Source of the DNA: Streptomyces sp. A2-16
GTDB lineage: Bacteria > Actinomycetota > Actinomycetes > Streptomycetales > Streptomycetaceae
Assembly: GCF_018128905.1 (NCBI RefSeq)
Contig: NZ_CP063808.1
Location: 1,488,001 to 1,552,000, forward strand
Reading direction: 5' to 3'
DNA: 64,000 nucleotides
This document shows positions 53,671 to 62,889 of this stretch, piece after piece. Every line of letters starts with the position of its first letter. Position 1 is the first letter of the stretch. Made by a program: the position numbers and the translations under genes. Below the pieces are notes generated by a model. The model was not told the DNA's origin. It ran no database searches and worked only from the letters and a program-made list of their open reading frames with translations.

Positions 53671-55269
53671 ATGGACGTGATGCCACTGCTGTTGCTGGTG
53701 GCGGGGAGCGCGGCGATCGCCGCGGCGGCCCGACGCACCCCGATTCCGGCGCCGCTGCTGCTGGTCGCGGCCGGCCTGGTGATCTCGTACCTTCCCGGGG
53801 TCCCCGAGTACACGCTCGACCCGGACGTGGTCCTGCCCATCATCCTGCCGCCCCTGCTGCACTCCGCGGCCACCGACAGCTCCTATCTCGACCTCAGGGC
53901 GCAAATGCGACCCGTGGCACTGCTGTCGGTGGGATACGTCCTCTTCGCGACCTTCGTCGTCGGCTGGGCGGCGTACCAGATCGTGCCGGGGCTCTCGCTG
54001 ACCGGGGCGCTCGTGCTGGGGGCCGTGGTGGCGCCGCCGGACGCGGTCGCGGCGACGGCCGTGGCACGCCGCGTGGGTCTGCCCTCCCGGATCACGACCA
54101 TCCTCCAGGGCGAGTCCCTGGTGAACGACGCGACCGCGATCACCGCCTACCGGGTCGCGCTCGCGGCCGCGATCGGCGAGGGCGCCACCTGGGCGGGCGG
54201 TATCGGGGAGTTCCTGCTGGCGGCCTTCGGCGGTGTCGCCGTCGGCCTGGTGCTGATGGTGCCGATCCACTGGCTGCGCACCCACCTCAAGGAACCGCTG
54301 CTGCAGAACACCCTCTCCCTGCTGATCCCGTTCGTCGCCTACGCGTCGGCCGAGCAGTTCCACGCCTCAGGGGTGCTCGCGGTCGTCGTGGTGGCCCTCT
54401 TCCTGGGACACCGCGCGTGGGAGGTCGACTTCGCGACGCGCCTCCAGGAGGACGCCGTATGGAAAATGGTCGCCTTCGTCCTGGAGTCGTCGGTGTTCGC
54501 CCTCATCGGGCTGCAACTGCCCGTCGTGCTCAGGGGCCTCGGGGAGTACGAGGGCGGCCGCGCCGCCTGGTACGCGGTCGCCGTCTTCCTCGTGGTCGTC
54601 GTGTCGCGGTTCGTCTGGGTGTATCCGGCGACCTTCCTCCCGCGCATGCTGTCCGCGCGGATCCGCGAGCGGGAGGACAACCCCACCTGGAAGGGGCCCT
54701 TCGTCATCGCCTGGGCGGGGATGCGGGGCGTCGTCTCGCTGGCCATCGCGTTCTCGATCCCGGAGCACCTGCACGACGGCGAGCCGTTCGCTGGCCGCAA
54801 TCTGATCCTCTTCCTCACCTTCACGACGGTCATCGGCACCCTCGTCGTCCAGGGCGTCACCCTGCCCCCGCTGATCCGCATGCTGAAGCTCCCCGGCCGC
54901 GACCAGCAGGCCGAGACCCTCGCCGAGGCCAACGCCCAGGCGCAGGCCTCCCGGGCCGCCGAACAGCGGCTGGACGAACTCCTCTCCGACGAGCGCAACG
55001 CGCTCCCGCCGCCCCTCGCCGACCGCCTGCGCATGGTCCTGGAGCGCCGCCGCAACGCCGTCTGGGAACGCCTCGGTCAGTCCAACCCCCTCACCGGTGA
55101 GACCGTCGACGACACCTATCGCAGGCTGTCCCGGGAGATGATCGGCGCCGAGCGCGCGGTCTTCGTGAAGCTGCGGGACCTGCGCTACATCGACGACGAG
55201 ATGCTGCGGACGCTGCTGCGCAGGCTGGACCTGGAGGAGGCGGCCGCGTACCGGGAGGCGACCGAGTAG
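53671..55269 (+). CDS. Na+/H+ antiporter (CPA1/NhaP type)
   Basis: 532 residues; about 12 transmembrane helices followed by a ~130-residue cytoplasmic tail. CPA1 signatures: VVAPPDAVAATAVARRVGLP, ILQGESLVNDATAI with the ion-binding ND pair, and WAGMRGVVSLAIAFSIPEHL. It expels Na+ (or K+/Li+) for protons. ATG 53671 after GAGGGTC; the frame is open upstream without signal-like sequence. Divergent UBP-finger gene suggests a functional link. Confidence 0.92.
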   Translation: MDVMPLLLLVAGSAAIAAAARRTPIPAPLLLVAAGLVISYLPGVPEYTLDPDVVLPIILPPLLHSAATDSSYLDLRAQMRPVALLSVGYVLFATFVVGWAAYQIVPGLSLTGALVLGAVVAPPDAVAATAVARRVGLPSRITTILQGESLVNDATAITAYRVALAAAIGEGATWAGGIGEFLLAAFGGVAVGLVLMVPIHWLRTHLKEPLLQNTLSLLIPFVAYASAEQFHASGVLAVVVVALFLGHRAWEVDFATRLQEDAVWKMVAFVLESSVFALIGLQLPVVLRGLGEYEGGRAAWYAVAVFLVVVVSRFVWVYPATFLPRMLSARIREREDNPTWKGPFVIAWAGMRGVVSLAIAFSIPEHLHDGEPFAGRNLILFLTFTTVIGTLVVQGVTLPPLIRMLKLPGRDQQAETLAEANAQAQASRAAEQRLDELLSDERNALPPPLADRLRMVLERRRNAVWERLGQSNPLTGETVDDTYRRLSREMIGAERAVFVKLRDLRYIDDEMLRTLLRRLDLEEAAAYREATE

Positions 55270-55281
55270 GGCGTGCGCGGG

Positions 55282-56175
55282 TCAGGGGAAGGGGCGGCCC
55301 GTGACCACCGCCGCGAGCGTCGCCCCGCGCGGGAAGGCGCCCTCCTCTGCGAGGGCGACCAATCCATACAGCAACTTGGCGACATAGAGACGTTCCACCG
55401 GAACACCGTGGCGCATCTCGAAGTCCTCCGCGAAGGCGTCCAGTTCGGGTGGGGTGCGGGCGTAGCCGCCGAAGTGGAAGCGGTCGTCGAGCGTCCAGTC
55501 GCCGCGCGGGCCACCGAAGGCCTCGCGCTGGAGCGCCCTTGTGGCGGCCGTCAGGAAGCCGCCCCTGAGGACCGGTACGCCCAGGGCGCGCTGGCCCGGG
55601 GCGAGGCCCGCGGCCAGTCCCGCGAGGGTGCCTCCGGTGCCGCAGGCGATCGCGACGACATCGGCCCGCCCGGACAACTCCTCGCCGAGCGTCCGGCAGC
55701 CTCGTACGGCGAGCGCGTTGCTGCCCCCTTCCGGGACCAGGTGCGCGTCCTCGGCGCCCGCCGCGCGCAGCACGCGCGCGAGGACGTCCGCTTCGGTCTT
55801 GCGGCGGTACGTCGCCCGGTCGACGAAGTGCAGTCGCATGCCGTCGGCCGCGCACCGGGCGAGGGCGGGGTTCAGGGGGCGGTCGGCGAGTTCCTCACCG
55901 CGGACCACGCCGACCGTGGGCAGCCCGAGGAGGCGGCCCGCGGCGGCCGTGGCGCGCAGGTGGTTGGAGTAGGCACCGCCGAAGGTGACGACCGTACGGC
56001 CGGCCGCCGCGGTGAGGTTCGGCGCGAGCTTGCGCCACTTGTTGCCGATGATCTCGGGGTGGATCAGGTCGTCGCGCTTGAGGAGAAGGCGCAGGCCGTG
56101 CCGGGCGAAGCGGGGGTCCGACAGTTCCTGCAGGGGCGAGGGCAGGCGGGGGCGCAGGGTGTCGAGGACGGTCAC
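55282..56175 (-). CDS. PLP-dependent D-cysteine desulfhydrase/ACC deaminase family enzyme
   Basis: 297-residue fold-type II PLP enzyme. Schiff-base Lys in IIGNKWRKLAPNL, then VVTFGGAYSNHLRATAAAG (cofactor Asn) and the phosphate-binding loop IACGTGGTLAGLAAGL. The family splits D-cysteine to pyruvate, H2S and ammonia or opens ACC; without the diagnostic residues aligned I leave it at family level. Convergent with the antiporter, 12 bases between stops. Confidence 0.88.
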   Translation of the reverse strand: MTVLDTLRPRLPSPLQELSDPRFARHGLRLLLKRDDLIHPEIIGNKWRKLAPNLTAAAGRTVVTFGGAYSNHLRATAAAGRLLGLPTVGVVRGEELADRPLNPALARCAADGMRLHFVDRATYRRKTEADVLARVLRAAGAEDAHLVPEGGSNALAVRGCRTLGEELSGRADVVAIACGTGGTLAGLAAGLAPGQRALGVPVLRGGFLTAATRALQREAFGGPRGDWTLDDRFHFGGYARTPPELDAFAEDFEMRHGVPVERLYVAKLLYGLVALAEEGAFPRGATLAAVVTGRPFP

Positions 56176-56197
56176 GCCCCCATTGTGACCTGCGGGA

Positions 56198-56788
56198 TCA
56201 CTGCAGGCGCTCCCGGATACGGCCGCGCAGCCACGACATCGTGAAGCCTCGTGGATCCACCTTGCCCGGCTGCCACTCCAGGTGGCCGATGACCGACCGT
56301 TCCGTCCAGCCGTGGTGGCGGCACACCGCCGCCGAGACCCGCTCGATCGCCGTCAGCTGGGCGGCCGGCCAGGGATCCTCGCCGTCGCCGAGGTTCTCGC
56401 ACTCGAAGCCGTAGAAGTGGCGGTTGCCGTCGGTGTTGGCCTCGTTGTCGACGGGGAGCGCCCGCTCGGCGATCACCGCGCGCAGGACCTCGTCGTCGCC
56501 GAGGCCGGCGTGGTTGGCGCGGCCGTAGCCGACGAGGTGGACGGTGCCGTTCTTCGTGATGACGCCGTGGCACAGCGGGCCCGGCAGGCCGGCGTAGCCC
56601 TCGCGGCACAGCTCCACCGTCGCCGCGCTGCCCCTGGTCACCGTGTGGTGGATCATCACGCCGTGCACCGGTCCCCAGGCGCCGACGTGGTTGCGGTTGT
56701 GGTGCTCCCAGTCGCCGACCTCGGCGACGGTGGCGCCCTCCGCCCGCAGGACGGCGAGGAATCTGCCCGCGGACATGGGTGAGGCCAT
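56198..56788 (-). CDS. N-acetylmuramoyl-L-alanine amidase (amidase_2/PGRP fold)
   Basis: 196-residue zinc amidase that cuts the glycan-peptide bond in peptidoglycan. Zinc ligands appear as VMIHHTVTRG and GHLEWQPGKVDPRGF; GPLCHGVITKNGTVHLVGYG is the typical core. No signal peptide is apparent (MASPMSAGRFLAVLRAEG), so it resembles phage endolysins or intracellular recyclers. ATG 56788 after GAAGGAGGG. It stops 22 bases before the PLP-enzyme start. Confidence 0.9.
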   Translation of the reverse strand: MASPMSAGRFLAVLRAEGATVAEVGDWEHHNRNHVGAWGPVHGVMIHHTVTRGSAATVELCREGYAGLPGPLCHGVITKNGTVHLVGYGRANHAGLGDDEVLRAVIAERALPVDNEANTDGNRHFYGFECENLGDGEDPWPAAQLTAIERVSAAVCRHHGWTERSVIGHLEWQPGKVDPRGFTMSWLRGRIRERLQ

Positions 56789-57101
56789 GGCCCCCTCCTT
56801 CGCACTGTGCGCCGGCCACCGACCGCGGCCGGCTCGTACCCGTGCTTGTACCGAAAGCGGCGGGCTCCGACTCCTGGTTCGCACAGCGTGCGAGCTGATT
56901 CGGACAGTCAAATTCCGTTACTGAAAACGGACTTGACTGGACGTCAGTGGACAAGAATCGCGCATGTGCCCAGCCTCGTGGTGATCCATTCCCCCTCTTT
57001 CGTGTAATAGCACCGGCACGCTCCGTGAGGAAGGCTTGCCCTTGCACATCGATGCCCGGGCGCAGATCGCGTCCGGGCATGTATTGGGAGGGCAATTCCT
57101 T
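56789..57101. other. Divergent region between amidase and encapsulin operon
   Basis: 313 gene-free bases. AT content rises around 56905-56960; TTGACT at 56931-56936 followed ~16 bases later by AGAATC is a possible promoter for the encapsulin operon. GGGAGGGC at 57086-57093 is its ribosome site. No operator-like palindrome beyond GACGTC (56940-56945). Confidence 0.5.
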
Positions 57102-58508
57102 ATGTCGGTAGGCGAAGAGATCCGCACCGAGCAGGACCGGCCGCAGCAGAGCCTCGGCACGGCAGCCGCGCGGAACCTGGCCACCACCACCAAGTCCGCA
57201 CCCCAGATGCAGGAGATCAGCTCCCGCTGGCTCCTGCGCATGCTGCCCTGGGTGAACGTGCAGGGCGGCACGTACCGGGTGAACCGACGACTGAGCTATG
57301 CCGTGGGCGACGGCCGGGTGACCTTCGTGAAGACCGGAGACCGGGTCGAGGTGATCCCCGCCGAGCTGCGCGAGCTGCCGGCACTCAGGTCGTACGAGGA
57401 CGACGACGTGCTCTCCGAGCTGGCCCAGCGCTGTCAGCAGCGCGAGTTCACCCCGGGTTCGGTGATCGCCTCGTTCGGCGCCCAGGCCGACGAGGTGTAT
57501 CTGCTGGCCCACGGCCGGGTGGAGAAGGTCGGCACCGGCCCCTACGGCGACGACGCGGTCCTCGGAGTCCTCGCCGACGGCGCCTACTTCGGCGACCAAG
57601 CACTCCTCGACCCCGACGCCATCTGGGAGTACACCGCCCGCGCGGCCACCGCCTGCACGGTCCTCGTGCTGCCCCGCCAGGACGTCGAGCAGCTGGCGGA
57701 GCGCGCCGCCGGCCTGCGCGAGCACCTCGGGGAGCAGCGCGCGATCCCCTCGCAGCGCACCAACAAGTACGGCGAGAAGGAGATCGACCTCGCGGCGGGC
57801 CATGACGGCGAGCCCGACATCCCGCACACCTTCGTCGACTACGACGCCAGGCCCCGCGAGTACGAACTGAGCATCGCCCAGACCGTTCTGCGCATCCACA
57901 CGCGCGTGGCCGACCTCTACAACCAGCCGATGAACCAGACGGAACAGCAGATCCGGCTGACCGTCGAGGCGCTCAAGGAACGCCAGGAGCACGAACTCGT
58001 CAACAACCGCGAGTTCGGGCTGCTCAACAACTGCGAGTACGACCAGCGCCTCCAGCCGCACGACGGCGTGCCCAGCCCCGACGACCTCGACGAACTGCTC
58101 AGCCGGCGCCGGGGCACCAAGCTGCTGCTCGCCCACCCGCGCGCGATCTCCGCGATCGGCCGTGAGCTCAACAAGCGCGGACTGGTCCCCGAGACCATCG
58201 ACATGGGAGGCAACCGCATCCCCACCTGGCGCGGAGTGCCGATCTACCCGTGCAACAAGATCCCGGTCACCCCGGAGCGGACCACCTCGATCATCGCCAT
58301 GCGTACCGGTGAGGCCGACCAGGGTGTCATCGGCCTCCAGCAGGCCGGTATCCCGGACGAGATCGAGCCGAGCCTGTCGGTGCGGTTCATGGGCATCAAC
58401 GAACAGTCGATCATCAAGTACCTGGTGACGGCCTACTACTCGGCGGCCGTGCTGGTGCCGGACGCGCTCGGGGTCCTGGAGAACGTCGAGATCGGCCGCT
58501 GGAGGTGA
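57102..58508 (+). CDS. Family 2B encapsulin shell protein with cyclic-nucleotide-binding-like insertion
   Basis: 468 residues with an HK97-fold shell core and an inserted Crp-type domain, the family 2B encapsulin architecture. An N-terminal arm ([20 protein letters not shown]) is followed by shell sequence [20 protein letters not shown]. The cNMP-binding-like domain spans about residues 100-215 ([38 protein letters not shown]). Shell sequence resumes ([50 protein letters not shown]) to the A-domain end. Older annotations call it a cyclic-nucleotide-binding protein. ATG 57102 after GGGAGGGC. The prenyl synthase gene overlaps its stop. Confidence 0.9.
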   Translation: MSVGEEIRTEQDRPQQSLGTAAARNLATTTKSAPQMQEISSRWLLRMLPWVNVQGGTYRVNRRLSYAVGDGRVTFVKTGDRVEVIPAELRELPALRSYEDDDVLSELAQRCQQREFTPGSVIASFGAQADEVYLLAHGRVEKVGTGPYGDDAVLGVLADGAYFGDQALLDPDAIWEYTARAATACTVLVLPRQDVEQLAERAAGLREHLGEQRAIPSQRTNKYGEKEIDLAAGHDGEPDIPHTFVDYDARPREYELSIAQTVLRIHTRVADLYNQPMNQTEQQIRLTVEALKERQEHELVNNREFGLLNNCEYDQRLQPHDGVPSPDDLDELLSRRRGTKLLLAHPRAISAIGRELNKRGLVPETIDMGGNRIPTWRGVPIYPCNKIPVTPERTTSIIAMRTGEADQGVIGLQQAGIPDEIEPSLSVRFMGINEQSIIKYLVTAYYSAAVLVPDALGVLENVEIGRWR

Positions 58509-59746
58509 CGTTTCTGCACCTGGGAGCCGTGTCCCCGCCCACCGGGGCGGGTACACCCCGGTCGAACACCGGCGTGGAGACACCTCGGCCGACCTCCGGT
58601 GTGGAGGCACCTCGGCCCGGCTCCGGGGTGGAGGCACCCCGCAGGAGCCCGCCCACCCGCACTGGAGGACACCTGCCGACCGTCGACCCCGCCACCCCCG
58701 ACAGCCCCGAGTCCCGCCCCCTCGACGGCCATGAGGCCGGGGCCGTCCTGGAGCGTGCCCGGGCGTCGGTCGATCCGGAACTGCGGTCCGCGCTGGAGTC
58801 GCTGCCCGGCTCGCTGCGCAGGATCGCGCTGTACCACTTCGGCTGGGAGCAGGCCGACGGCACCCCGGCGGCGGGGAACGCGGGCAAGGCGATCCGGCCC
58901 GCGCTCGTCCTCACCGCGGCCGCCGCGCTCGGCGGGGAGCCGGCGCGGGCGGCGGCCGTCCGGGCGGCCGTGGCGGTGGAACTGGTCCACAACTTCACGC
59001 TGCTCCACGACGACGTGATGGACCGCGACACCACCCGACGGCACCGCCCCACCGCGTGGACGGTCTTCGGCGACGCCGACGCGATCCTCGCCGGGGACGC
59101 CCTCCAGGCGTTGGCGCTGCGGTTGCTGGCCGAGGACCCGCACCCCGCGGCGGGAGCGGCCGCCGCCCGCCTCGCGGACTGTGTCGTCGAGCTGTGCGAG
59201 GGCCAGCACGAGGACACCGCCCTGCAGAAGCTCGGCCCCGCCGAGGTCACCCTCGACCAGGTACTCGTCATGGCCGAGGCCAAGACGGGCGCGCTGCTGG
59301 GCTGTGCCTGTGCGCTCGGCGCGCTGTACGCGGGCGCGTCCGCCGAGGACGTCGGGGCGATGGACGCCTTCGGCCGGGAGGCGGGCCTCGCCTTCCAGCT
59401 CATCGACGACGTGATCGGCATATGGGGCGACCCGAGCCGCACCGGCAAACCGGCCGGCGCGGATCTCGCCGCCCGCAAGAAGTCCCTCCCGGTGGTCGCC
59501 GCGCTCACCTCCGGCACGGCCGCGGCCGCGGAACTGGCCGAGCTGTACGCGGCGCCGTACGACGAGGGGGACCTGGCGCGCACGGCGCTCGCCGTCGAGG
59601 AGGCCGGCGGGCGGGACTGGGCGCAGGCGCAGGCGGCCGACCGGATGGCCCGGGCGATGGGGCAGCTGGCCCGCGCGGTGCCCGATCCGGAGGCGGCCGG
59701 CGGGCTGCTCTCCCTCGCGGAGTTCGTGACCCGGCGCAGCGCCTGA
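58505..59746 (+). CDS. Polyprenyl diphosphate synthase with repetitive N-terminal extension (putative encapsulin cargo)
   Basis: 413 residues. From ~residue 75 it is a trans-isoprenyl diphosphate synthase: [36 protein letters not shown] with first Asp motif DDVMD, and [20 protein letters not shown] as second. The first ~75 residues are disordered and repetitive ([26 protein letters not shown]), not part of the enzyme fold, and resemble the unstructured cargo-loading segments of family 2 encapsulin cargo. The GTG overlaps the encapsulin stop (GTGA), coupling the two. Product chain length cannot be read. Downstream in-frame GTGs are possible starts, shortening the tail. Confidence 0.9.
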   Translation: MTFLHLGAVSPPTGAGTPRSNTGVETPRPTSGVEAPRPGSGVEAPRRSPPTRTGGHLPTVDPATPDSPESRPLDGHEAGAVLERARASVDPELRSALESLPGSLRRIALYHFGWEQADGTPAAGNAGKAIRPALVLTAAAALGGEPARAAAVRAAVAVELVHNFTLLHDDVMDRDTTRRHRPTAWTVFGDADAILAGDALQALALRLLAEDPHPAAGAAAARLADCVVELCEGQHEDTALQKLGPAEVTLDQVLVMAEAKTGALLGCACALGALYAGASAEDVGAMDAFGREAGLAFQLIDDVIGIWGDPSRTGKPAGADLAARKKSLPVVAALTSGTAAAAELAELYAAPYDEGDLARTALAVEEAGGRDWAQAQAADRMARAMGQLARAVPDPEAAGGLLSLAEFVTRRSA

Positions 59747-59918
59747 TGACCCCGGAGCGCCCGGCCCCGCGCGGTTCCTGACCCCGCACGGCAGCCGGGG
59801 GCTCCGGCACGAACGGGTCCCGCACATCCCCACGGTGTGCGGGGCCCGCTTCCGCATGCGCACCGGATACTCTCAACACCCGTGTGACCGAGGGTGGTTG
59901 AGATCAAAGGGGTGGGGC

Positions 59919-60524
59919 ATGGGCGTGGTGATACGGACGGCCGACGCAAGCGACCGGGAAGCGGTCGCGCGGCTGCTGGACGCGGCCTTCCAGGACGATC
60001 CGGTCAGCGGATGGATCTTCCCGGGGGAGGAGGAGCGCCGTACGACCCATCCCCGGCTGATGGCCGCGTTCGTCGACATCGTGCTCGCCGAGGGGCGGGT
60101 GGAGGTCACGCAGGACGGGGCGGCGTGCGCGTTGTGGCTGCCGGTGCCGGCGGAGAGCGCCGACGGGCACGACGACGAGGACGGGTTCGCGCAGCTGAGG
60201 GAGGCTGTCGATCCGGACAACGAACGGATCGAGCTGATCGGACGGCTCACGGCTGACGTCCATCCGGCCGGGCGCGCCCACGAGTACCTGTGGATGATCG
60301 GGGTGGCACCCGAGCGGCAGGGGGAGGGGCTCGGGACCGAGCTCATCGAGTCGGTTCTGGAGCGGTGCGACCGGGACGGGGTGCCGGCCTACCTGGAGGC
60401 GAGCTGCGCGCGGAGCCGGGGACTGTACGAGCGGCTCGGCTTCGAGTTGGTGGACCGGCCGCTCGATCTGCCGGACGGACCGCAGATGTGGCCCATGTGG
60501 CGCGAGCCCGGGCAGTCGAGCTAG
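59919..60524 (+). CDS. GNAT-family N-acetyltransferase
   Basis: 201 residues. IRTADASDREAVARLLDAAF at the start, IGVAPERQGEGLGTELIESV as acetyl-CoA motif A, SRGLYERLGFELVDRPLDLP as motif B. The spacing and DPVSGWIFPGEEERR resemble the group annotated as puromycin-type or general small-molecule acetyltransferases; no substrate is assigned. ATG 59919 is chosen because family similarity starts there. Confidence 0.88.
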   Translation: MGVVIRTADASDREAVARLLDAAFQDDPVSGWIFPGEEERRTTHPRLMAAFVDIVLAEGRVEVTQDGAACALWLPVPAESADGHDDEDGFAQLREAVDPDNERIELIGRLTADVHPAGRAHEYLWMIGVAPERQGEGLGTELIESVLERCDRDGVPAYLEASCARSRGLYERLGFELVDRPLDLPDGPQMWPMWREPGQSS

Positions 60525-60538
60525 GCGCAGCCCACGAG

Positions 60539-60585
60539 CATCCGCGCGAGTACGCGGACGTACATCCGCGCGAGTCGCGGACGTA
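60539..60585. repeat. Two-copy 24-bp repeat, each a small hairpin
   Basis: CATCCGCGCGAGTACGCGGA-type unit at 60539-60562 and again, one base shorter, at 60563-60585. Each folds as TCCGCG...CGCGGA. Just after the GNAT stop; may serve as its terminator. Confidence 0.75.
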
Positions 60586-60639
60586 CCGCAGCAAGCGCTG
60601 AGGGGAGCGCCGCGGCCCCCTTCGCCCTACCCTGAGGAC

Positions 60640-60837
60640 ATGGGCACTGACGAACGCGTCTGTCCCGTCTGCGGACAGCCGGTCGAGACCGTCGTACGGC
60701 GTCACAAGACGCTGGGTGCATGGGTCCCCGTCTGGACGGGCGGCCCGTGCCACAACCCCGAGTGCGCGGCGTGCGCCGACCGGGCCGCCGACGCCGACGA
60801 GGACCACGGCGGCGCCCCCGCCGGAAAAGGTTCCTGA
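60640..60837 (+). CDS. Small putative zinc-ribbon protein
   Basis: 65 residues with CPVCG near the N-terminus and CHNPECAAC later, enough Cys for a zinc site, then a short acidic/Ala-rich tail. Widespread type in Streptomyces, no known function. ATG 60640; preceded by CCTGAGGAC. Confidence 0.7.
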   Translation: MGTDERVCPVCGQPVETVVRRHKTLGAWVPVWTGGPCHNPECAACADRAADADEDHGGAPAGKGS

Positions 60838-60931
60838 ACCCCTGTCGAGAATCCGTCCCCGGCTCCGACGTCCCCTGTGAGAGCCGCCCGCCCCGGGTGG
60901 CCGAGCCGATCGACGCCGAAGGAGCGGAATC

Positions 60932-61345
60932 ATGAAGTACCTGGTCATGGTGCAGGGAACACAGGCCGACTACGAGGCCATGCGCGGCAAGGGCTCCGAG
61001 AACTCCCCGGCCTGGAGCGAGCAGGAGATCCAGACGATGTACGCCTTCATGAGCGCCGTCAACGACGACCTGTCCGAGACCGGCGAGATGCTAGACGGCC
61101 AGGGGCTCGCCGAGCCCGCGAAGATCCGCCACGTCAGCCGGGGCACCGACGGCAAGGCCGTGATCACCGACGGGCCCTACAGCGAGACCAAGGAGCTGCT
61201 GTGCGGCTACTGGGTGCTGGAGTGCGAGAGCCTGGAGCGCGTCACGGAGATCGCCGAACGCATCGCCCAGTGCCCCCAGCCCGCCGGCGCCCCCGAGTAC
61301 CCGGTGGTGATCCGGCCCATCCTGGACGGCGCCGGGGACATCTGA
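60932..61345 (+). CDS. YCII/DGPF-domain protein (ECF42 partner)
   Basis: 137 residues. The family signature appears as VITDGPYSETKELLCGYWVL (DGPF motif with Tyr for Phe), plus MKYLVMVQGTQADYEAM at the start. These ferredoxin-like proteins are the conserved neighbours and targets of group ECF42 sigma factors. ATG after AAGGAGCGG. The sigma gene begins 5 bases after its stop. Confidence 0.93.
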   Translation: MKYLVMVQGTQADYEAMRGKGSENSPAWSEQEIQTMYAFMSAVNDDLSETGEMLDGQGLAEPAKIRHVSRGTDGKAVITDGPYSETKELLCGYWVLECESLERVTEIAERIAQCPQPAGAPEYPVVIRPILDGAGDI

Positions 61346-61350
61346 GAGCC

Positions 61351-62556
61351 GTGCTGCCGACGAGCGGGACCGAGGACCTGCTGCGCCTGCACGCGCCGCA
61401 GGTCCTCGGCGCGCTGGTCAGGCGGTACGGCCATTTCGACGCCGCCGAGGACGCCGTACAGGAGGCGCTGCTGGCCGCAGCCCGGCAGTGGCCGTCGGCA
61501 GGGGTGCCCGACAATCCGCGCGGGTGGCTCATCAAGGTGGCCTCGCGGCGGCTGACCGACTCGTTGCGCGCGGAGGAGGCGCGGCGGGCGCGGGAGGAGA
61601 AGGCGGTGGCGCTGGGCGTGCGCGTCACGGCGGTCGCCGACCGGGCGCCGCGCGAGGACGACACCCTGTCCCTGCTGTTCCTGTGCTGCCATCCGCGGCT
61701 CACCCCGTCCGCGCAGATCGCGCTCACCCTGCGCGCGGTCGGCGGTCTGACCACGGCGGAGATCGCCCGGGCGTATCTCGTCCCCGAGGCGACCATGGCC
61801 CAGCGCATCAGCCGGGCCAAGCAGAAGGTGCGCGGCGCGGACTTCGGGCGGCCGGAACACTGGGAGGAACGGCTGCCGGCCGTCCTGCACACCCTCTACC
61901 TGATCTTCAACGAGGGCCATACGGCGACCTCGGGACCGGCCCTGCAGCGCCGCGACCTCGCCGGCGAGGCGATCCGGCTGACCCGCACGGTGCACCGCCT
62001 CCTGCCCCACGACTGCGAGATCGCCGGCCTGCTCGCCCTGATGCTCCTCACCGACGCCCGCCGCGACGCCCGCACCGGCCCGGACGGCGACCTGGTCCCC
62101 CTCGACGAACAGGACCGCGCCCGCTGGGACAAGGCCGCGATCGAGGAGGGCGTCGCGCTGGTCACCCGGGCGCTGGCCCACCGCCGTGCCGGGCCCTACC
62201 AGATCCGTGCGGCCATCGCCGCCGTGCACGACGAGGCGCCCACGCCGGAGGCGACCGACTGGCGCGAGATCCTCGGGCTCTACGACGTGCTCGTACGGCT
62301 CGTTCCGGGCCCCGTGGAGCGGCTGAACCGGGCGGTCGCGGTCGCGATGGTGCACGGGCCGCGGGCGGGACTCGCGGAGCTGGACTCGCTGAACGACGAG
62401 TTGGGGCACCGGCTGGACGCCGTACGCGGACATCTGCTGGAGCGGGCCGGTTCGCACGCACAGGCGCGGGCCGCGTACGAGTCGGCGGCCGCCAAGACCC
62501 TGAGCCTTCCCGAGCAGCGCTATCTGCAGGGGCGGGCGGCACGGCTGAGGCCTTAA
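61351..62556 (+). CDS. ECF42-type sigma factor with C-terminal TPR-like extension
   Basis: 401 residues. Region 2: HAPQVLGALVRRYGHFDAAE, DAVQEALLAAARQWP, PRGWLIKVASRRLTDSLRA. Region 4: LTTAEIARAYLVPEATMAQR. A ~200-residue extension follows (LYLIFNEGHTATSG, NRAVAVAMVHGPRAGLAELD), typical of ECF42, where it is needed for activity in place of a cognate anti-sigma factor; no anti-sigma gene is adjacent. GTG 61351 directly follows the DGPF gene, so the pair is co-transcribed. Confidence 0.92.
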   Translation: MLPTSGTEDLLRLHAPQVLGALVRRYGHFDAAEDAVQEALLAAARQWPSAGVPDNPRGWLIKVASRRLTDSLRAEEARRAREEKAVALGVRVTAVADRAPREDDTLSLLFLCCHPRLTPSAQIALTLRAVGGLTTAEIARAYLVPEATMAQRISRAKQKVRGADFGRPEHWEERLPAVLHTLYLIFNEGHTATSGPALQRRDLAGEAIRLTRTVHRLLPHDCEIAGLLALMLLTDARRDARTGPDGDLVPLDEQDRARWDKAAIEEGVALVTRALAHRRAGPYQIRAAIAAVHDEAPTPEATDWREILGLYDVLVRLVPGPVERLNRAVAVAMVHGPRAGLAELDSLNDELGHRLDAVRGHLLERAGSHAQARAAYESAAAKTLSLPEQRYLQGRAARLRP

Positions 62557-62565
62557 CGTGACGGC

Positions 62566-62889
62566 ATGTCCACAACGAACCTCATCGTGCACCTGACCGA
62601 ACGCTCCCTCTGGGAGGAGGCCCGGGCCCGGGGCACGTACGAGATCTCGACGCGCGGCCGCACCCTCCAGGAGGAGGGGTTCATCCACTGCTCGACACGC
62701 GAGCAACTGCCGCGCACGGCGGCGGCCTTCTACGCCGGCCTGCCGGACCTGGTCGTCCTCGTCATCGACCCCGCCCGTCTCGGCGTACCGCTGAAGTACG
62801 AGGCTCCCGAGCCCGGTGCCGAGGAGTTCCCGCACATCTACGGGCCCCTTCCGGTGGAGGCGGTCGTCGACGTGGAGCCGTGGGGGTGA
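62566..62889 (+). CDS. DUF952 family protein
   Basis: 107 residues: IVHLTERSLWEEARARGTYE, EEGFIHCSTREQLPRTAAAF and PHIYGPLPVEAVVDVEPW are the DUF952 hallmarks. No biochemical role established; the fold has been compared to ADP-ribosyl-transferase-like proteins. ATG 9 bases after the sigma-gene stop. Confidence 0.93.
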   Translation: MSTTNLIVHLTERSLWEEARARGTYEISTRGRTLQEEGFIHCSTREQLPRTAAAFYAGLPDLVVLVIDPARLGVPLKYEAPEPGAEEFPHIYGPLPVEAVVDVEPWG

